NCBI RefSeq assembly: GCF_003148685.1
Contig: NZ_QGGR01000009.1
Location: forward strand, 124,001-188,000
Reading direction: 5' to 3'
Length of the DNA stretch: 64,000 nt
Source of the DNA: Actinoplanes xinjiangensis
Lineage (GTDB): Bacteria > Actinomycetota > Actinomycetes > Mycobacteriales > Micromonosporaceae
Below the pieces are notes generated by a model. It worked only from the letters and a program-made list of their open reading frames with translations. It had not been told where the DNA came from and searched no databases. A program made the position numbers and the translations under genes. Positions 8,401 through 18,186 of the stretch are shown in pieces (positions within the stretch are counted from its first letter, which is position 1; the number at the start of each line of letters is the position of its first letter).

Positions 8401-9088
8401 GGCCTCTGCGGTGACGCGGGGTGGACCGGCGGCGCCGGTTTCCGGTGGTGGCGGGCTCGGCGGTGGCTCGGCATTCGGCGGGGCGGCAGTTCCGGCTGCT
8501 CCGCAGAGCGCTACTCACCAAGGCGCGGTTTCACCGGGCGCTACTCATCAAGGCGCGGTTCCACCGGGCGCTACTCACCAAGGCGCGGTTTCGCCGGGTG
8601 CGGCGGCACCGGCAGCGGCGGCGGCGCCACGGAGTGCTGCGGCACCGGCGGCGGTACCACAGGCATCACATAGTGCTGCGGCACCACGGAGCGCTGCCGC
8701 GCCGGCCAGGTCGGCTGCGATGGAGGCGGCCCGGGCGGCTGCGCGTACCGGAGTCGAGGGTTCCAGTGGCGCGGCGGCCGCGCGGGCCGCATTGGCCAAC
8801 GCCCGCAGTGGCGGGGCCGCGCCTCCGGCGGGTCGCGCGGCGCCGAACCGCCCGGCCGTGGCGGCCGGAGGTGGTGCGGCACGCTCCTGGTCGGACGCCC
8901 CGCCGGTCGAGGAGGCGCCCTACGACCCGGAGTATGACGGCCCGCCCACCGCCTACGAGGGTTTCGACCCGGGGGACGAGCCGCTCGACGACGTGATCGA
9001 CGAGAAGACCGCGCGGCAGAGCAGCGAGGAACTGGCCATGCAGTTGCTCCGGGAGGCGTTCGGCGCGGAGAAGATCGCCGAACTCTGA
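5408..9088 (+). CDS. dnaX: DNA polymerase III gamma/tau subunit with a very long low-complexity region
   Basis: A 1226-residue clamp-loader ATPase that loads the sliding clamp during replication. The N-terminal AAA+ part is complete: Walker A GPRGCGKT at 44-51, zinc module C63/C72/C75/C78, DEAH at 127-130. After about residue 390 comes some 800 residues rich in Ala, Pro, Gly and Ser, interrupted by one folded block near 705-780 (VRAMQEYGIGIRDVEGDTVVF...). Tandem arrays include GQTESRPAAS x3 (7334-7423), RPEAS x4, ATHQGAVSPG x3 and seven spaced WPEPxRPG-like units. The acidic C-terminal tail with the final EELAMQLLREAFGAEKIAEL looks conserved. The start is GTG 5408 with AGGAGG 8 nt upstream. 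No slippery frameshift sequence was found. Confidence 0.93.
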   Translation: MALALYRKYRPRTFAEVIGQEHVTEPLSQALRSGRLNHAYLFSGPRGCGKTSSARILARSLNCEQGPTPDPCGVCQSCKSLANDGTGSIDVIEIDAASHGGVDDARELREKAFFAPASSRFKIYVIDEAHMVSSAGFNALLKLVEEPPDYVKFIFATTEPDKVLGTIRSRTHHYPFRLIPPAVLRPYLQQLTDAEGVTVEPSVLPLVVRAGGGSARDSLSILDQLIAGSGSEGVTYARAVGLLGVTDVTLIDEMCDAIATGDGAAAYATIDRVAEAGHEPRRFASDLLERFRDLIILQQVPDAVAKGLIDGPADQLEMMAGQAARLGAATLSRCADILHNGLVEMRGTTAPRLLLELVTARMLLPGADASALLQRLERLERSGVRAERPAADTGVAAPRPTAGADSAAGDGGGSAGVGSHGVGGSVGDAGGGSHSGGGGSQGSGGVGGGGKAAAMAAAAAARAAAGSGSGRPAGGGSARPVSPAAPTTNSSAPTASAPTSPAPTSPAAAGAGPTSSATTGPIHAGAPGSSAPSVAAEPDSPAAGAAGTVPSTAGTVPSAGPAAPSGPVMAPGVPSTAGEPGGHGEPDWNQVADGGHPDPVDSGDYDEEPPWDDEPAHDAPPSPQLESPPAANAQPESRSATRGQTESRPAASGQTESRPAASGQTESCPAAGVQPEDHLGAGATGGDGGDSGEPVDERSERVRAAWHTLGQQQPKVRAMQEYGIGIRDVEGDTVVFAAPTQALVDRFLNWREAIATEFRKSPGGEWRIRCEVGEAGPARGPSRADGRDQPAGRRPSGGSERPAPQAAAAASAPERNTGRTESRPSRPQRPPAADADEDWPAAASPAVPANPNAVDRPAPARPEASRPEASRPEASRPEASRPGSTPATEGGGSGWPEPARPGGGASADADTGWPEPARPGGARSVAAPSDDSGWPEPARPGGAAAADADTAWPEPVRPGSAAANATGATARAPGDASAESWPEPARPGAGASVAGAGPASAVTRGGPAAPVSGGGGLGGGSAFGGAAVPAAPQSATHQGAVSPGATHQGAVPPGATHQGAVSPGAAAPAAAAAPRSAAAPAAVPQASHSAAAPRSAAAPARSAAMEAARAAARTGVEGSSGAAAARAALANARSGGAAPPAGRAAPNRPAVAAGGGAARSWSDAPPVEEAPYDPEYDGPPTAYEGFDPGDEPLDDVIDEKTARQSSEELAMQLLREAFGAEKIAEL

Positions 9089-9120
9089 CCGGTGCCGGCG
9101 AAACCGAGGCGTCGAAGGAC

Positions 9121-9148
9121 CCGGCGACCTGGGCATGCAGGTCGCCGG
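9121..9148 (+). terminator. Possible terminator after dnaX
   Basis: A 10-bp perfect stem (9121-9130 with 9139-9148) and 8-nt loop lies 32 nt after the dnaX stop. There is no T-run, so it may only slow transcription. The remainder of the dnaX-ybaB gap shows nothing else. Confidence 0.5.
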
Positions 9149-9372
9149 TGGAGCATCCACCGGTCATCGGCAGCATGCTGATGCCCACGGCCACGTCCCG
9201 TCGGCCCGAAGGGCGTCACCGGGGCGCCCGGTGCGAGCGCCGGACGGGCGGGCGTGGTTGTCGTGGCGCCGCAGCGGGCATGGATCGGGTGGCGGCTACG
9301 CTGGCGCGGTAACTTCGACCGCCGCGCCGTATCGACGGTGGACAACTGACCGACTAGACGAGGAGCGGTGCC

Positions 9373-9696
9373 ATGCGGCCCGGTGCACAGCCCAACATGC
9401 AGCAGCTCATGAAGCAGGCGCAGAAGATGCAGGAGCAGGTCGCCCGGGCGCAGGCCGAGCTGGCCGAGGCCGAGCTGTCCGCGACCGCCGGCAACGGCCT
9501 GGTGACCGTGGTGATCACCGGTCTGGGTGAGTTCAAGTCGGTGAAGATCGACCCGAAGGTGGTCGACGCGGACGACGTGGAGACGCTGGAGGACCTGGTG
9601 CTCGCGGCGATCCACAGCGCGGCCGAGAAGCAGCGTGAGCTGGCCGAGACGAAGATGGGCCCGGCGACCGGCGGCCTCTCCCTGCCGGGGTTCTGA
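9373..9696 (+). CDS. YbaB/EbfC-family nucleoid-associated protein
   Basis: A 107-residue DNA-binding protein of the YbaB/EbfC family, which binds DNA as a dimer and is nearly always encoded between dnaX and recR. The N-terminal helix (MQQLMKQAQKMQEQVARAQAEL) and the following strands GNGLVTVVITGLGEFKSVKID fit the family, as does the total length. The start is ATG 9373 with GAGGAGCGG upstream. recR begins 4 nt after its stop, so the two are co-transcribed. Confidence 0.93.
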   Translation: MRPGAQPNMQQLMKQAQKMQEQVARAQAELAEAELSATAGNGLVTVVITGLGEFKSVKIDPKVVDADDVETLEDLVLAAIHSAAEKQRELAETKMGPATGGLSLPGF

Positions 9697-9700
9697 TCCC

Positions 9701-10294
9701 GTGTATGAAGGCGCCATCCAGGATTTGATCGATGAGCTGGGCCGGCTTCCGGGTGTGGGCCCGAAGTCGGCGCAGCGCATCGCCTTTCACGTCCTCTCCG
9801 CGGATCCGGCTGATGTGAATCGGCTGGCCACCGCGCTGCGCAAGGTCAAGGACCTGGTGCGTTTCTGTACGACCTGCTTCAACGTGGCCGAGTCGGAGCA
9901 GTGCCGGGTCTGCCGGGATCCGCGCCGCACCAACGAGGTGTTGTGTGTGGTGGAGGAGCCGAAGGACGTCGTGGCGATCGAGCGCACCGGCGAGTTCCGG
10001 GGGCGTTATCACGTGCTCGGCGGGGCGATCAACCCGCTGGAGGGCATCGGGCCGGACAACCTGAAGATCCGGGAGCTGCTGTTCCGGGTGGGGACCGGTG
10101 AGGTCAAGGAGCTGATCCTGGCCACCGACCCGAACACGGAGGGTGAGGCCACGGCGACCTATCTGGCGCTGCTGATCAAACCGATGGGCCTCACGGTGAC
10201 CAGGTTGGCCAGTGGTCTGCCGGTCGGCGGTGACTTGGAGTATGCCGACGAGATCACGCTGGGTCGAGCTTTCGAGGGGCGGCGCGCCGTCTGA
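9701..10294 (+). CDS. recR: Recombination protein RecR
   Basis: A 197-residue RecR, which works with RecO (and RecF) to load RecA at gaps. The helix-hairpin-helix LPGVGPKSAQRIA is at about 13-25, the four-cysteine zinc finger CTTCFNVAESEQCRVC follows near 55-70, and the Toprim domain with the acidic segment ATDPNTEGEATA is in the C-terminal half. The start is GTG 9701 with little ribosome-site sequence, probably relying on coupling to ybaB. Confidence 0.95.
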   Translation: MYEGAIQDLIDELGRLPGVGPKSAQRIAFHVLSADPADVNRLATALRKVKDLVRFCTTCFNVAESEQCRVCRDPRRTNEVLCVVEEPKDVVAIERTGEFRGRYHVLGGAINPLEGIGPDNLKIRELLFRVGTGEVKELILATDPNTEGEATATYLALLIKPMGLTVTRLASGLPVGGDLEYADEITLGRAFEGRRAV

Positions 10295-10450
10295 GCGCTC
10301 TGTGCCGGGGTGGTTGCGTTACGAAGCAGCCTTGTAACAACACGATTGGATACCAACGGCTCCCAGGAAACTTACCGGGCCGTTAATGTCCGTCGCATCG
10401 GTGGCACACTCCACCGCGTTGACCACCCCACAAGGCAGAGGTGAAGCACG

Positions 10451-12115
10451 ATGCGTACATCGAGGCGGAGGGCCGCTATCGCGGTTGCCGCAGTCGCTGT
10501 TCTGGCAGCTTCCGGCTGCGCCGAGAGCGAGCGTGACGGATCTGGTGGCAACACCGCCGTCAAGGACACGCTGGTCTTCGGTGTCGCCGGTGACCCCAAG
10601 GTGCTGGACCCGAGCCTCGCCAGCGACGGTGAGTCGCTGCGCGTCGCCCGGCAGATCTTCGAGACGCTGGTGCGCCCGGAGGAGGGCGGCACCAAGGCGT
10701 CGCCCGGTCTGGCGGAGAGCTGGACCCCGGATGCGGCCGGCACCACCTGGACGTTCAAGCTCCGGTCCGGCGTGAAGTTCCACGACGGCACCGACTTCAA
10801 CGCCGAGGCGGTCTGTGCGAACTTCGACCGTTGGTACAACTCGACCGGTCTGATGCAGAGCCCGGACGTCACGCCGTACTGGCAGGACGTGATGGGTGGC
10901 TTCGCGAAGAACGAGAGCGCCGAGCTGCCGCCGAGCCTCTTCAAGTCGTGCACCGCCAAGGACGCCACGACCGTGGACATGGCGTTCACCCGGGTCACCA
11001 GCAAGATCCCGTCGGCGCTCATGCTGCCGTCGTTCGCGATCCACAGCCCGGCCGCCCTCAAGCAGTACGAGGCGTCGAACATCACCGGCACCGCCGACGA
11101 CATCAAGTACCCGTCGTACGCGATGGAGCACCCGACCGGCACCGGCCCGTTCAAGTTCAAGACCTGGGACAAGCCGAACAAGTCGCTGACCATCGAGCGG
11201 AACGACGCCTACTGGGGCGACAAGGCGAAGCTGAAGACCATCGTCTTCCGTACGATCTCCGACGAGAACGCCCGTAAGCAGGCGCTGCGCTCCGGCGACA
11301 TCCAGGGCTTCGACCTGGTCGGCCCGGCGGACGTGGAGCCGCTGAAGGGCGAGGGCTTCAACGTCCTCACCCGTCCGGCGTTCAACATCCTCTACATGGC
11401 GATCAACCAGAAGGGCAACCCGGCGCTGGCCAAGCCCGAGGTTCGCCAGGCGATCTCGTACGCGATCAACCGTCAGGCCCTGGTCGACTCGAAGCTGCCC
11501 CCGGGCGCCAAGGCCGCCAGCCAGTTCATGCCGGACACGGTCGAGGGCTGGAACGCGGACGTCAAGAAGTACGACTACAACGTCGAGGAAGCCAAGAAGC
11601 TGCTGGCCGCGGCCGGTGCGAGCAACCTCAAGCTGAAGTTCCACTACCCGACCGAGGTCACCCGGCCGTACATGCCGAGCCCGAAGGACATCTACGAGCT
11701 GCTCGCGGCCGACCTGAAGGCGGTCGGTATCGAGGTCGAGGGCATTCCGCTGAAGTGGAGCCCGGACTACCTCAACGCCACCACCTCGGGTAGCGCGCAC
11801 GACCTGCACCTGCTGGGCTGGACCGGTGACTACGGTGACGCCTACAACTTCATCGGCACCATGTTCGACCGGCAGAAGGACGAGTGGGGCTTCAACAACG
11901 CGCCTCTCTTCGCCCAGTTCAAGGACGCCGACAGCACGGCCGACCAGGCCCAGCGGGTGGAGAAGTACAAGGCTCTGAACGCCGCGATCGCGGAGTTCGC
12001 GCCGGGTGTCCCGATCTCGCACTCGCCGCCGGCGATCGTCTTCGGTAAGGGCCTCACCGGCATCACGCCGAGCCCGCTGACCGACGAGCGCTTCGTCGGG
12101 GCCACCTTCTCCTGA
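10451..12115 (+). CDS. Oligopeptide/dipeptide ABC transporter substrate-binding lipoprotein
   Basis: A 554-residue family 5 solute-binding protein. The N-terminus is a lipoprotein signal with lipobox LAASGC, so C23 is lipidated and the protein is tethered outside the membrane. The body shows family 5 landmarks: the N-terminal PKVLDPSLASDGESLRVARQIFETL, WTFKLRSGVKFHDGT and the YAINRQALVD segment. The ATG is preceded by AGAGGTGAAG. It is the first gene of a five-gene transporter set; a hairpin separates it from the permease genes and would favour excess binding protein. Peptide uptake is the likely role, but nickel or other ligands are possible in this family. Confidence 0.92.
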   Translation: MRTSRRRAAIAVAAVAVLAASGCAESERDGSGGNTAVKDTLVFGVAGDPKVLDPSLASDGESLRVARQIFETLVRPEEGGTKASPGLAESWTPDAAGTTWTFKLRSGVKFHDGTDFNAEAVCANFDRWYNSTGLMQSPDVTPYWQDVMGGFAKNESAELPPSLFKSCTAKDATTVDMAFTRVTSKIPSALMLPSFAIHSPAALKQYEASNITGTADDIKYPSYAMEHPTGTGPFKFKTWDKPNKSLTIERNDAYWGDKAKLKTIVFRTISDENARKQALRSGDIQGFDLVGPADVEPLKGEGFNVLTRPAFNILYMAINQKGNPALAKPEVRQAISYAINRQALVDSKLPPGAKAASQFMPDTVEGWNADVKKYDYNVEEAKKLLAAAGASNLKLKFHYPTEVTRPYMPSPKDIYELLAADLKAVGIEVEGIPLKWSPDYLNATTSGSAHDLHLLGWTGDYGDAYNFIGTMFDRQKDEWGFNNAPLFAQFKDADSTADQAQRVEKYKALNAAIAEFAPGVPISHSPPAIVFGKGLTGITPSPLTDERFVGATFS

Positions 12116-12154
12116 GCCGTAGCCGTAATCCGGCATCTTCCTATTGCTCTACCG

Positions 12155-12187
12155 GCGGGCGGGCGTCATACCCTGACGCTCGCCCGC
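12155..12187 (+). terminator. Intercistronic hairpin between binding protein and permease genes
   Basis: A 13-bp stem with one wobble pair (12155-12167 with 12175-12187) and a 7-nt loop. In transporter operons such hairpins protect or partly end the binding-protein transcript, giving more of it than of the permeases. The role here is inferred. Confidence 0.6.
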
Positions 12188-12215
12188 TGTCGACCTCCCA
12201 CCTTACGAGGCGGCC

Positions 12216-13220
12216 TTGATTCGGTTCATCGTGCGACGACTGCTACAGCTGATTCCGACGCTGTTCGGTCTGTCGATTCTTCTGTTCATCTGGTTGCGCC
12301 GCCTGCCCGGCGGCCCCGAGACCGCGATCCTCGGTGAGCGCGGCACCCCGGAGCTGCGTGCGCAGATCCGGAAGAACCTGGGCTTGGACGAGCCGCTGCT
12401 GATCCAGTACGGCCGGTTCATGAAGCGCATGCTCAAGCTCGACCTGGGCACCTCGATCTCGACGAAGCGCGAGGTCATGACGGAGTTCCTGGAGCGTTTC
12501 CCGGGGACCGTCGAACTCACCATCACCGCGATGATCATCGCGATCGGCGTCGGCATCCCGCTGGGCTACCTGGCCGCCCGCCGCCGTGGCAGCTTTCTGG
12601 ACAGCGCCTCGGTGGGTGGTTCACTGATCGGCATCTGTGTCCCGGTCTTCTTCCTGGCGTACGTGCTGAAGGCGATCTTCTCGGAGAACCTGCAGCTGTT
12701 CCCGTCCAGTGGACGGCAGGATCCGACGCTCGGTGCCACGCGTATCACCAACTTCTTCGTCCTGGACGGGCTGATGACCCGGGAGTGGGATGCCGCGCTC
12801 GACGCACTGTGGCATCTGATCCTGCCCGGCATCGCGCTGGCCAGCATTCCGCTGGCGATCATCGTGCGGATCACCCGGGCCAGCGTGCTCGAGGTGCTGA
12901 GCGAGGACTACGTCCGGACGGCCCAGTCGAAGGGCCTGAACGAGCGTACGATCCGGGGCCGGCACATCCTGCGCAACGCGATGCTGCCGATCGTCACGGT
13001 GATCGGCCTGCTCACCGGTGGCCTGCTCTCCGGCGCGGTGCTGACCGAGACGGTGTTCGCATTCAGCGGCATCGGAGCGTTCCTCTACGAGGCGATCAGC
13101 AACCGTGACTATCCGGTGCTGATGGGCTTCATCATGATCATTGCGGTCTTCTACGTCCTGGTGAACCTGCTGGTCGACGTGTCGTACAGCCTGATCGACC
13201 CGAGGGTGAGGGTCCGATGA
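12216..13220 (+). CDS. ABC transporter permease, DppB/OppB type
   Basis: A 334-residue inner-membrane permease. The N-terminus MIRFIVRRLLQLIPTLFGLS is the classic DppB start, followed by further hydrophobic segments and the EAA loop near residue 240 (DYVRTAQSKGLNERTI) that contacts the ATPases. The start is TTG 12216; GTG 12231 is possible, but the family N-terminus supports TTG. Its stop overlaps the next start by 4 nt (ATGA). Confidence 0.93.
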   Translation: MIRFIVRRLLQLIPTLFGLSILLFIWLRRLPGGPETAILGERGTPELRAQIRKNLGLDEPLLIQYGRFMKRMLKLDLGTSISTKREVMTEFLERFPGTVELTITAMIIAIGVGIPLGYLAARRRGSFLDSASVGGSLIGICVPVFFLAYVLKAIFSENLQLFPSSGRQDPTLGATRITNFFVLDGLMTREWDAALDALWHLILPGIALASIPLAIIVRITRASVLEVLSEDYVRTAQSKGLNERTIRGRHILRNAMLPIVTVIGLLTGGLLSGAVLTETVFAFSGIGAFLYEAISNRDYPVLMGFIMIIAVFYVLVNLLVDVSYSLIDPRVRVR

Positions 13221-14170
13221 GCACCAAGACCGACAAGATCGACCGCCTCGGCGAACTGACCGCGGCGAAGCAGGACGAGCACGGCGTCAGCCTGTGGACC
13301 GAAGCGTTCCGCCGGGTGCGCCGCAACCCGACCGCCCTGGTCGGGATCGCGATTCTGGTGATCTTCGTGTTGGTGGCGATCATCGGACCGTGGGTGGCCC
13401 CGTACTCGCCGACCGATTTCATCGGCAAAGGCGAGGTCAGGTCTGGGCAGGGCATCATTCCGGGCCCGTCCGCCGAACACTGGCTCGGCTACGACCATCA
13501 AGGCCGGGACGAGCTCAGCCGGCTGCTGGTCGGCGCCCGCCAGACGCTGCTGGTCGGCATCATCTCCACGCTGATCGGTCTCACCATCGGCGCGCTGGTC
13601 GGTGGCATCGCCGGTGCCGCCGCCGGCCTCGGCGGCCGGGTCGGCCGGGCCGTCGACTCGGTGCTGATGCGCATCGTCGACATGCTGCTGGCCCTGCCGA
13701 GCCTGCTGCTGGCGGTCAGCATCGCCGCTCTGCTCGGCGCGAGCCTGACCACCGTGATGATCGCGGTCGGCGTGGTCTCGGTGCCGATCTTCGCGCGCTT
13801 GCTGCGCGGCGCCATGGTGGCGCAGGCCAACAGCGACTACGTGCTGGCGGCCACCTCGCTGGGCGTGAAGCGCACCAAGATCGCGATCGGGCACATCCTG
13901 CCGAACTCGCTGGCTCCGGTGATCGTGCAGGCGACCCTGACCCTGGCCACCGCGATCATCGAGGCGGCGGCCCTGTCCTTCCTCGGCCTGGGCAACCCGG
14001 ACTCGGCGACCCCGGAGTGGGGTCTGATGCTCGCCGAGGCGCAGCGATTCCTGGACATCCGGCCCGGCCTGGCGATCTATCCGGCGCTGGGCATCATCAT
14101 CACCGCGCTCGGTTTCACCCTGCTCGGTGAGGCGATGCGCGAGGCCCTCGACCCGAAACTGCGGAAGTGA
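13217..14170 (+). CDS. ABC transporter permease, DppC/OppC type
   Basis: A 317-residue partner permease. A cytoplasmic N-terminus with WTEAFRRVRRNPTALVG leads into the first membrane helix (about 42-62). Five more helices follow, with the EAA loop DYVLAATSLGVKRTKI and the C-terminal LSFLGLGNPDSATPEWGLML typical of DppC. Translation is coupled to the upstream permease by a 4-nt overlap. Confidence 0.93.
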   Translation: MSTKTDKIDRLGELTAAKQDEHGVSLWTEAFRRVRRNPTALVGIAILVIFVLVAIIGPWVAPYSPTDFIGKGEVRSGQGIIPGPSAEHWLGYDHQGRDELSRLLVGARQTLLVGIISTLIGLTIGALVGGIAGAAAGLGGRVGRAVDSVLMRIVDMLLALPSLLLAVSIAALLGASLTTVMIAVGVVSVPIFARLLRGAMVAQANSDYVLAATSLGVKRTKIAIGHILPNSLAPVIVQATLTLATAIIEAAALSFLGLGNPDSATPEWGLMLAEAQRFLDIRPGLAIYPALGIIITALGFTLLGEAMREALDPKLRK

Positions 14171-14177
14171 GGCCGCG

Positions 14178-15166
14178 ATGCCACTGCTCGATGTAAAGGA
14201 TCTGTCCGTCACCTTCGCGCGACGCGGTCAGCGCACCGTACGGGCGGTCGACGGGGTGTCGTTCTCGGTCGAGGCCGGTGAGGTCGTCGGCCTGGTCGGC
14301 GAGTCCGGCTGCGGCAAGAGCGTCACGTCGCTGGCACTGATGGGGCTGCTGCCGAAGCAGCGTGGCGTGACCATCGGCGGTTCCGCGATGTTCGGTGACA
14401 CCGACCTGCTCAAGACCGACGAGCGGACGATGCGCGACATCCGGGGCCGGGACGTCGCGATGATCTTCCAGGATCCGCTGTCCTCGCTGAACCCGGTCAT
14501 CCCGATCGGCATCCAGGTGACCGAGGTCCTGACCCGGCACCGCGGCCTGACCGGCGCGAAGGCCACCGCGGAGGCCACCGACCTGCTCAACCGGGTCGGC
14601 ATCCCGGACCCGACGCGGCGCCTCAAGGAGTACCCGCACCAGCTCTCCGGCGGTATGCGGCAGCGGGCGCTGATCGCCATGGCGGTCGCCTGTGCGCCGA
14701 AGCTGCTGATCGCCGACGAGCCGACCACCGCGTTGGACGTGACCATTCAGGCGCAGATCCTGGAGTTGCTGCGCGGCCTGGTCCGTGACTCCGGGACCGC
14801 GCTCGTCATGATTACGCACGACCTGGGTGTGGTGGCCGGCATGTGCGACACGGTCAACGTGCTCTACGCCGGCCGGGTCGTCGAGTCGGCCCGCCGCAAG
14901 CCGTTGTTCGCCGACCCGCGGCACCCGTACACCACGGGTCTGCTCGGTTCGGTCCCGCGTCTCGACGCCGGCAAGGGCGAGCGGCTGCACGCGATCCGCG
15001 GCTCGGTGCGCGATGTCCTGCCGTGGCCGGACGGGTGCGCCTTCGCCCCGCGGTGCGACCGCCGCGTCGACGCCTGTGTCGGGGAGCCCCCGGCGCTGGT
15101 CGAGGGTGTGCACCGGCACGCGTACCGCTGTGTCAATCCCGAGTCGCGGACCGTGGAGGTGCCGTC

Positions 15167-15170
<4 letters not shown>
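14178..15170 (+). CDS. Oligopeptide ABC transporter ATPase, DppD type
   Basis: A 330-residue ATP-binding subunit: Walker A GESGCGKS near residue 40, Q-loop MIFQDPLSSLNP, signature LSGGMRQRA, Walker B LLIADEPTTALD, H-loop MITHDLGVVA, and the C-terminal oligopeptide/dipeptide cysteine cluster (CAFAPRCDRRVDACVGEPP). I take the ATG at 14178, where similarity begins (MPLLDVKDLSVTF). The last bases overlap the start of the next ATPase gene. Confidence 0.93.
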
Positions 15171-16279
<1,109 letters not shown>

Positions 16280-16289
16280 CACCATTCAT

Positions 16290-16339
16290 GGGTACGCGAC
16301 GAGGCCGCTCCGGATTCGGGGCGGCCTCCTGTCGTACCC
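16290..16339. terminator. Bidirectional terminator between the transporter and the hexosaminidase gene
   Basis: An imperfect long hairpin: GGGTACG-CGACGAGGCCGC pairs with GCGGCCTC-GTCGTACCC across the convergent gap. It can serve both flanking genes. Confidence 0.6.
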
Positions 16340-16349
16340 GAGGAGGGTC

Positions 16350-17900
16350 TCAGAACCAGCGGATCTCGGGAGATCGGTGGAATCGGACGCCGTCGCGGAC
16401 CCACCGCGGGCCGTAGGCCCCGAGACGTGCACGGAACGAGTTCCAGTCGTGTGTGGCGCGGGGGGACCAGCCGAGTTCGGCGATCGCGACCAGGCGGGGG
16501 AAGGCCAGGAACTCGATGTCGTCCTGGGTGCGCAGGGTCTCCGACCAGAGGGGCGCCTCGACGCCGAGGATGCTCGGCTCCGGGATGCCGGGGAGCAGGG
16601 TCGCCGGATCCCAGCCGTAGGCGGTGCTCACCTCGATCGCGCCGGCCCAGTCGAGACCGCCGGGTGTGAGCAGGTCGTACTCCATGTCCAGGTAGGTGCG
16701 GTTCGCGGGCGACATGATCAGTTTCGCGCCGGCGGCGACCGCGGTGGCCACCGACGGGTGGTTGCGTTCCCGGCCCCAGAACTGCAGCACCGCGCCGGTG
16801 GCGGCCGGCGACTGCCCGATCTCGTGCCAGCCGTACGGGATCTTGCCGTATTTGTGGACCAGCGGGAGCACCCGGCGCTGGAAGGCCAGGTAGCTGCCGT
16901 GCGAGGTGGCGAACGTCTCGTCACCGCCGATGTGCAGGTACGGGCCGGGCGTCATCTCGGCCAGTTCCCGGATGACGTCCTCGACGAACCGGTAGGTGAC
17001 CTCCTCGCCGACGCAGAGGGTGCTGTAACCGACCCGCATGTCGGTACGCCGTCGCGGCGCCACACCGTCGCAGGTCAGCTCGGGATAGGCGGTCTGGGCG
17101 GCGTTCACATGACCGGGCATGTCGATCTCGGGGACGATCGTGACGTTCCGGTCGGCGGCGTAACGGACCAGGTCCCGGTAGTCCTGCTTGGTCAGGAAGC
17201 CGCCGCCGTGACCGCCCACCCCGGTCCCGGGCGCGCCGCCGATCTCGGTCAGCTTCGGCCACGCGTCGATCCGGATCCGCCAGCCCTGGTCGTCGCTCAG
17301 GTGCAGATGCAGGTGGTTGATCTTGAACCGGCTGATCCGGTCGATGTGGGTGCGGATCTCGTCCGGCGTGGGGAAGTGGCGCGCCAGGTCGAGCATTGTG
17401 CCGCGGTAGGCGTACCGCGGCCGGTCGGTGATGGTCCCACCCGGGACGATCCACTGTCGGCGTTGCGGGACGTCCGCCTCGATCGCCGGCGGCAGCAGCT
17501 GGCGCAGCGTCTGCACCCCGTTGAAGAGCCCGGCCCGCTCGGTCGCGAGCAGCTCCACACTCTCCCGGCGGATCACCAGCCGATAGCCCTCGTCACCGTG
17601 GCCCGGCTCCAGCCGCAGGAGGACGGCGTTCCTCGACGGCCGCGTCACGACCGGCAGGACGAAGCCGGTCGCGGGTCGCAGGATCGCCGCGAGCTGCCCG
17701 GCGACGTCGCCGGAACCGACGATCACGGTGTCCTCGGTGATCTGGAAGTCGTCGCCCGGCGCCGGCACCGCGTCGGCCACCGCGGGAAGGACACCGGTCA
17801 GGGCGATCGGCACACGTTCCCGGAACGAGGCCACCGAGGCCGTCGCGGTGACCAGAGGCAGGGCCACGACCAGGGCGAGGGTCAGGCGGAAGAGACGCAC
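16350..17900 (-). CDS. Secreted family 20 beta-N-acetylhexosaminidase
   Basis: A 516-residue exported glycoside hydrolase. Residues 1-22 are a signal peptide. An alpha/beta N-terminal GH20 domain (to about 155) precedes the barrel. The catalytic Asp-Glu pair is in HIGGDE (D327, E328), with the upstream HLHLHLSDDQGWR segment and the EIDMPGH motif near 258. It removes terminal GlcNAc from chitin oligomers or glycans. The start is GTG 17900; TACGGT stands 7 nt before it without a Shine-Dalgarno sequence, suggesting a leaderless message. Confidence 0.93.
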   Translation of the reverse strand: MRLFRLTLALVVALPLVTATASVASFRERVPIALTGVLPAVADAVPAPGDDFQITEDTVIVGSGDVAGQLAAILRPATGFVLPVVTRPSRNAVLLRLEPGHGDEGYRLVIRRESVELLATERAGLFNGVQTLRQLLPPAIEADVPQRRQWIVPGGTITDRPRYAYRGTMLDLARHFPTPDEIRTHIDRISRFKINHLHLHLSDDQGWRIRIDAWPKLTEIGGAPGTGVGGHGGGFLTKQDYRDLVRYAADRNVTIVPEIDMPGHVNAAQTAYPELTCDGVAPRRRTDMRVGYSTLCVGEEVTYRFVEDVIRELAEMTPGPYLHIGGDETFATSHGSYLAFQRRVLPLVHKYGKIPYGWHEIGQSPAATGAVLQFWGRERNHPSVATAVAAGAKLIMSPANRTYLDMEYDLLTPGGLDWAGAIEVSTAYGWDPATLLPGIPEPSILGVEAPLWSETLRTQDDIEFLAFPRLVAIAELGWSPRATHDWNSFRARLGAYGPRWVRDGVRFHRSPEIRWF

Positions 17901-17937
17901 CCGCCCGACCGTAGCCAGCGCGGTCCAGGGGCCACCG

Positions 17938-18186
17938 TCAGCCTTCCGGGCGGTGGAGGAGGCCGACGGCGATCGTGTGGACGGCGTCCAGGTCGGCCGG
18001 GTCGGTCAGTTTCGTCCGGCCGCCGGTCACCGCATACCACTCCTCGGCGTCCTTGTACTGCACGGACAGCACCGCCTCGCCCGCCTCGGACAGCTCGGTG
18101 CGCAGGGTGAGGTCGCCGGTGACGACGCCGGCCTCGTCGGTCATCACGCCGCCCGGTCCCGGCACGATGTCGGTGGTCTTGCTCAT
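17938..18186 (-). CDS. Small soluble protein coupled to a secreted nuclease
   Basis: An 82-residue protein of unknown family, predicted cytoplasmic with no signal peptide or membrane segment. It contains a beta-rich stretch (LTLRTELSEAGEAVLSVQYKD) and EEWYAVTGG. Its ATG overlaps the stop of the upstream HNH nuclease gene by one base (TGATG), so it is translationally coupled. An immunity or regulatory role is conceivable, but nothing in the sequence proves it. Confidence 0.75.
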   Translation of the reverse strand: MSKTTDIVPGPGGVMTDEAGVVTGDLTLRTELSEAGEAVLSVQYKDAEEWYAVTGGRTKLTDPADLDAVHTIAVGLLHRPEG

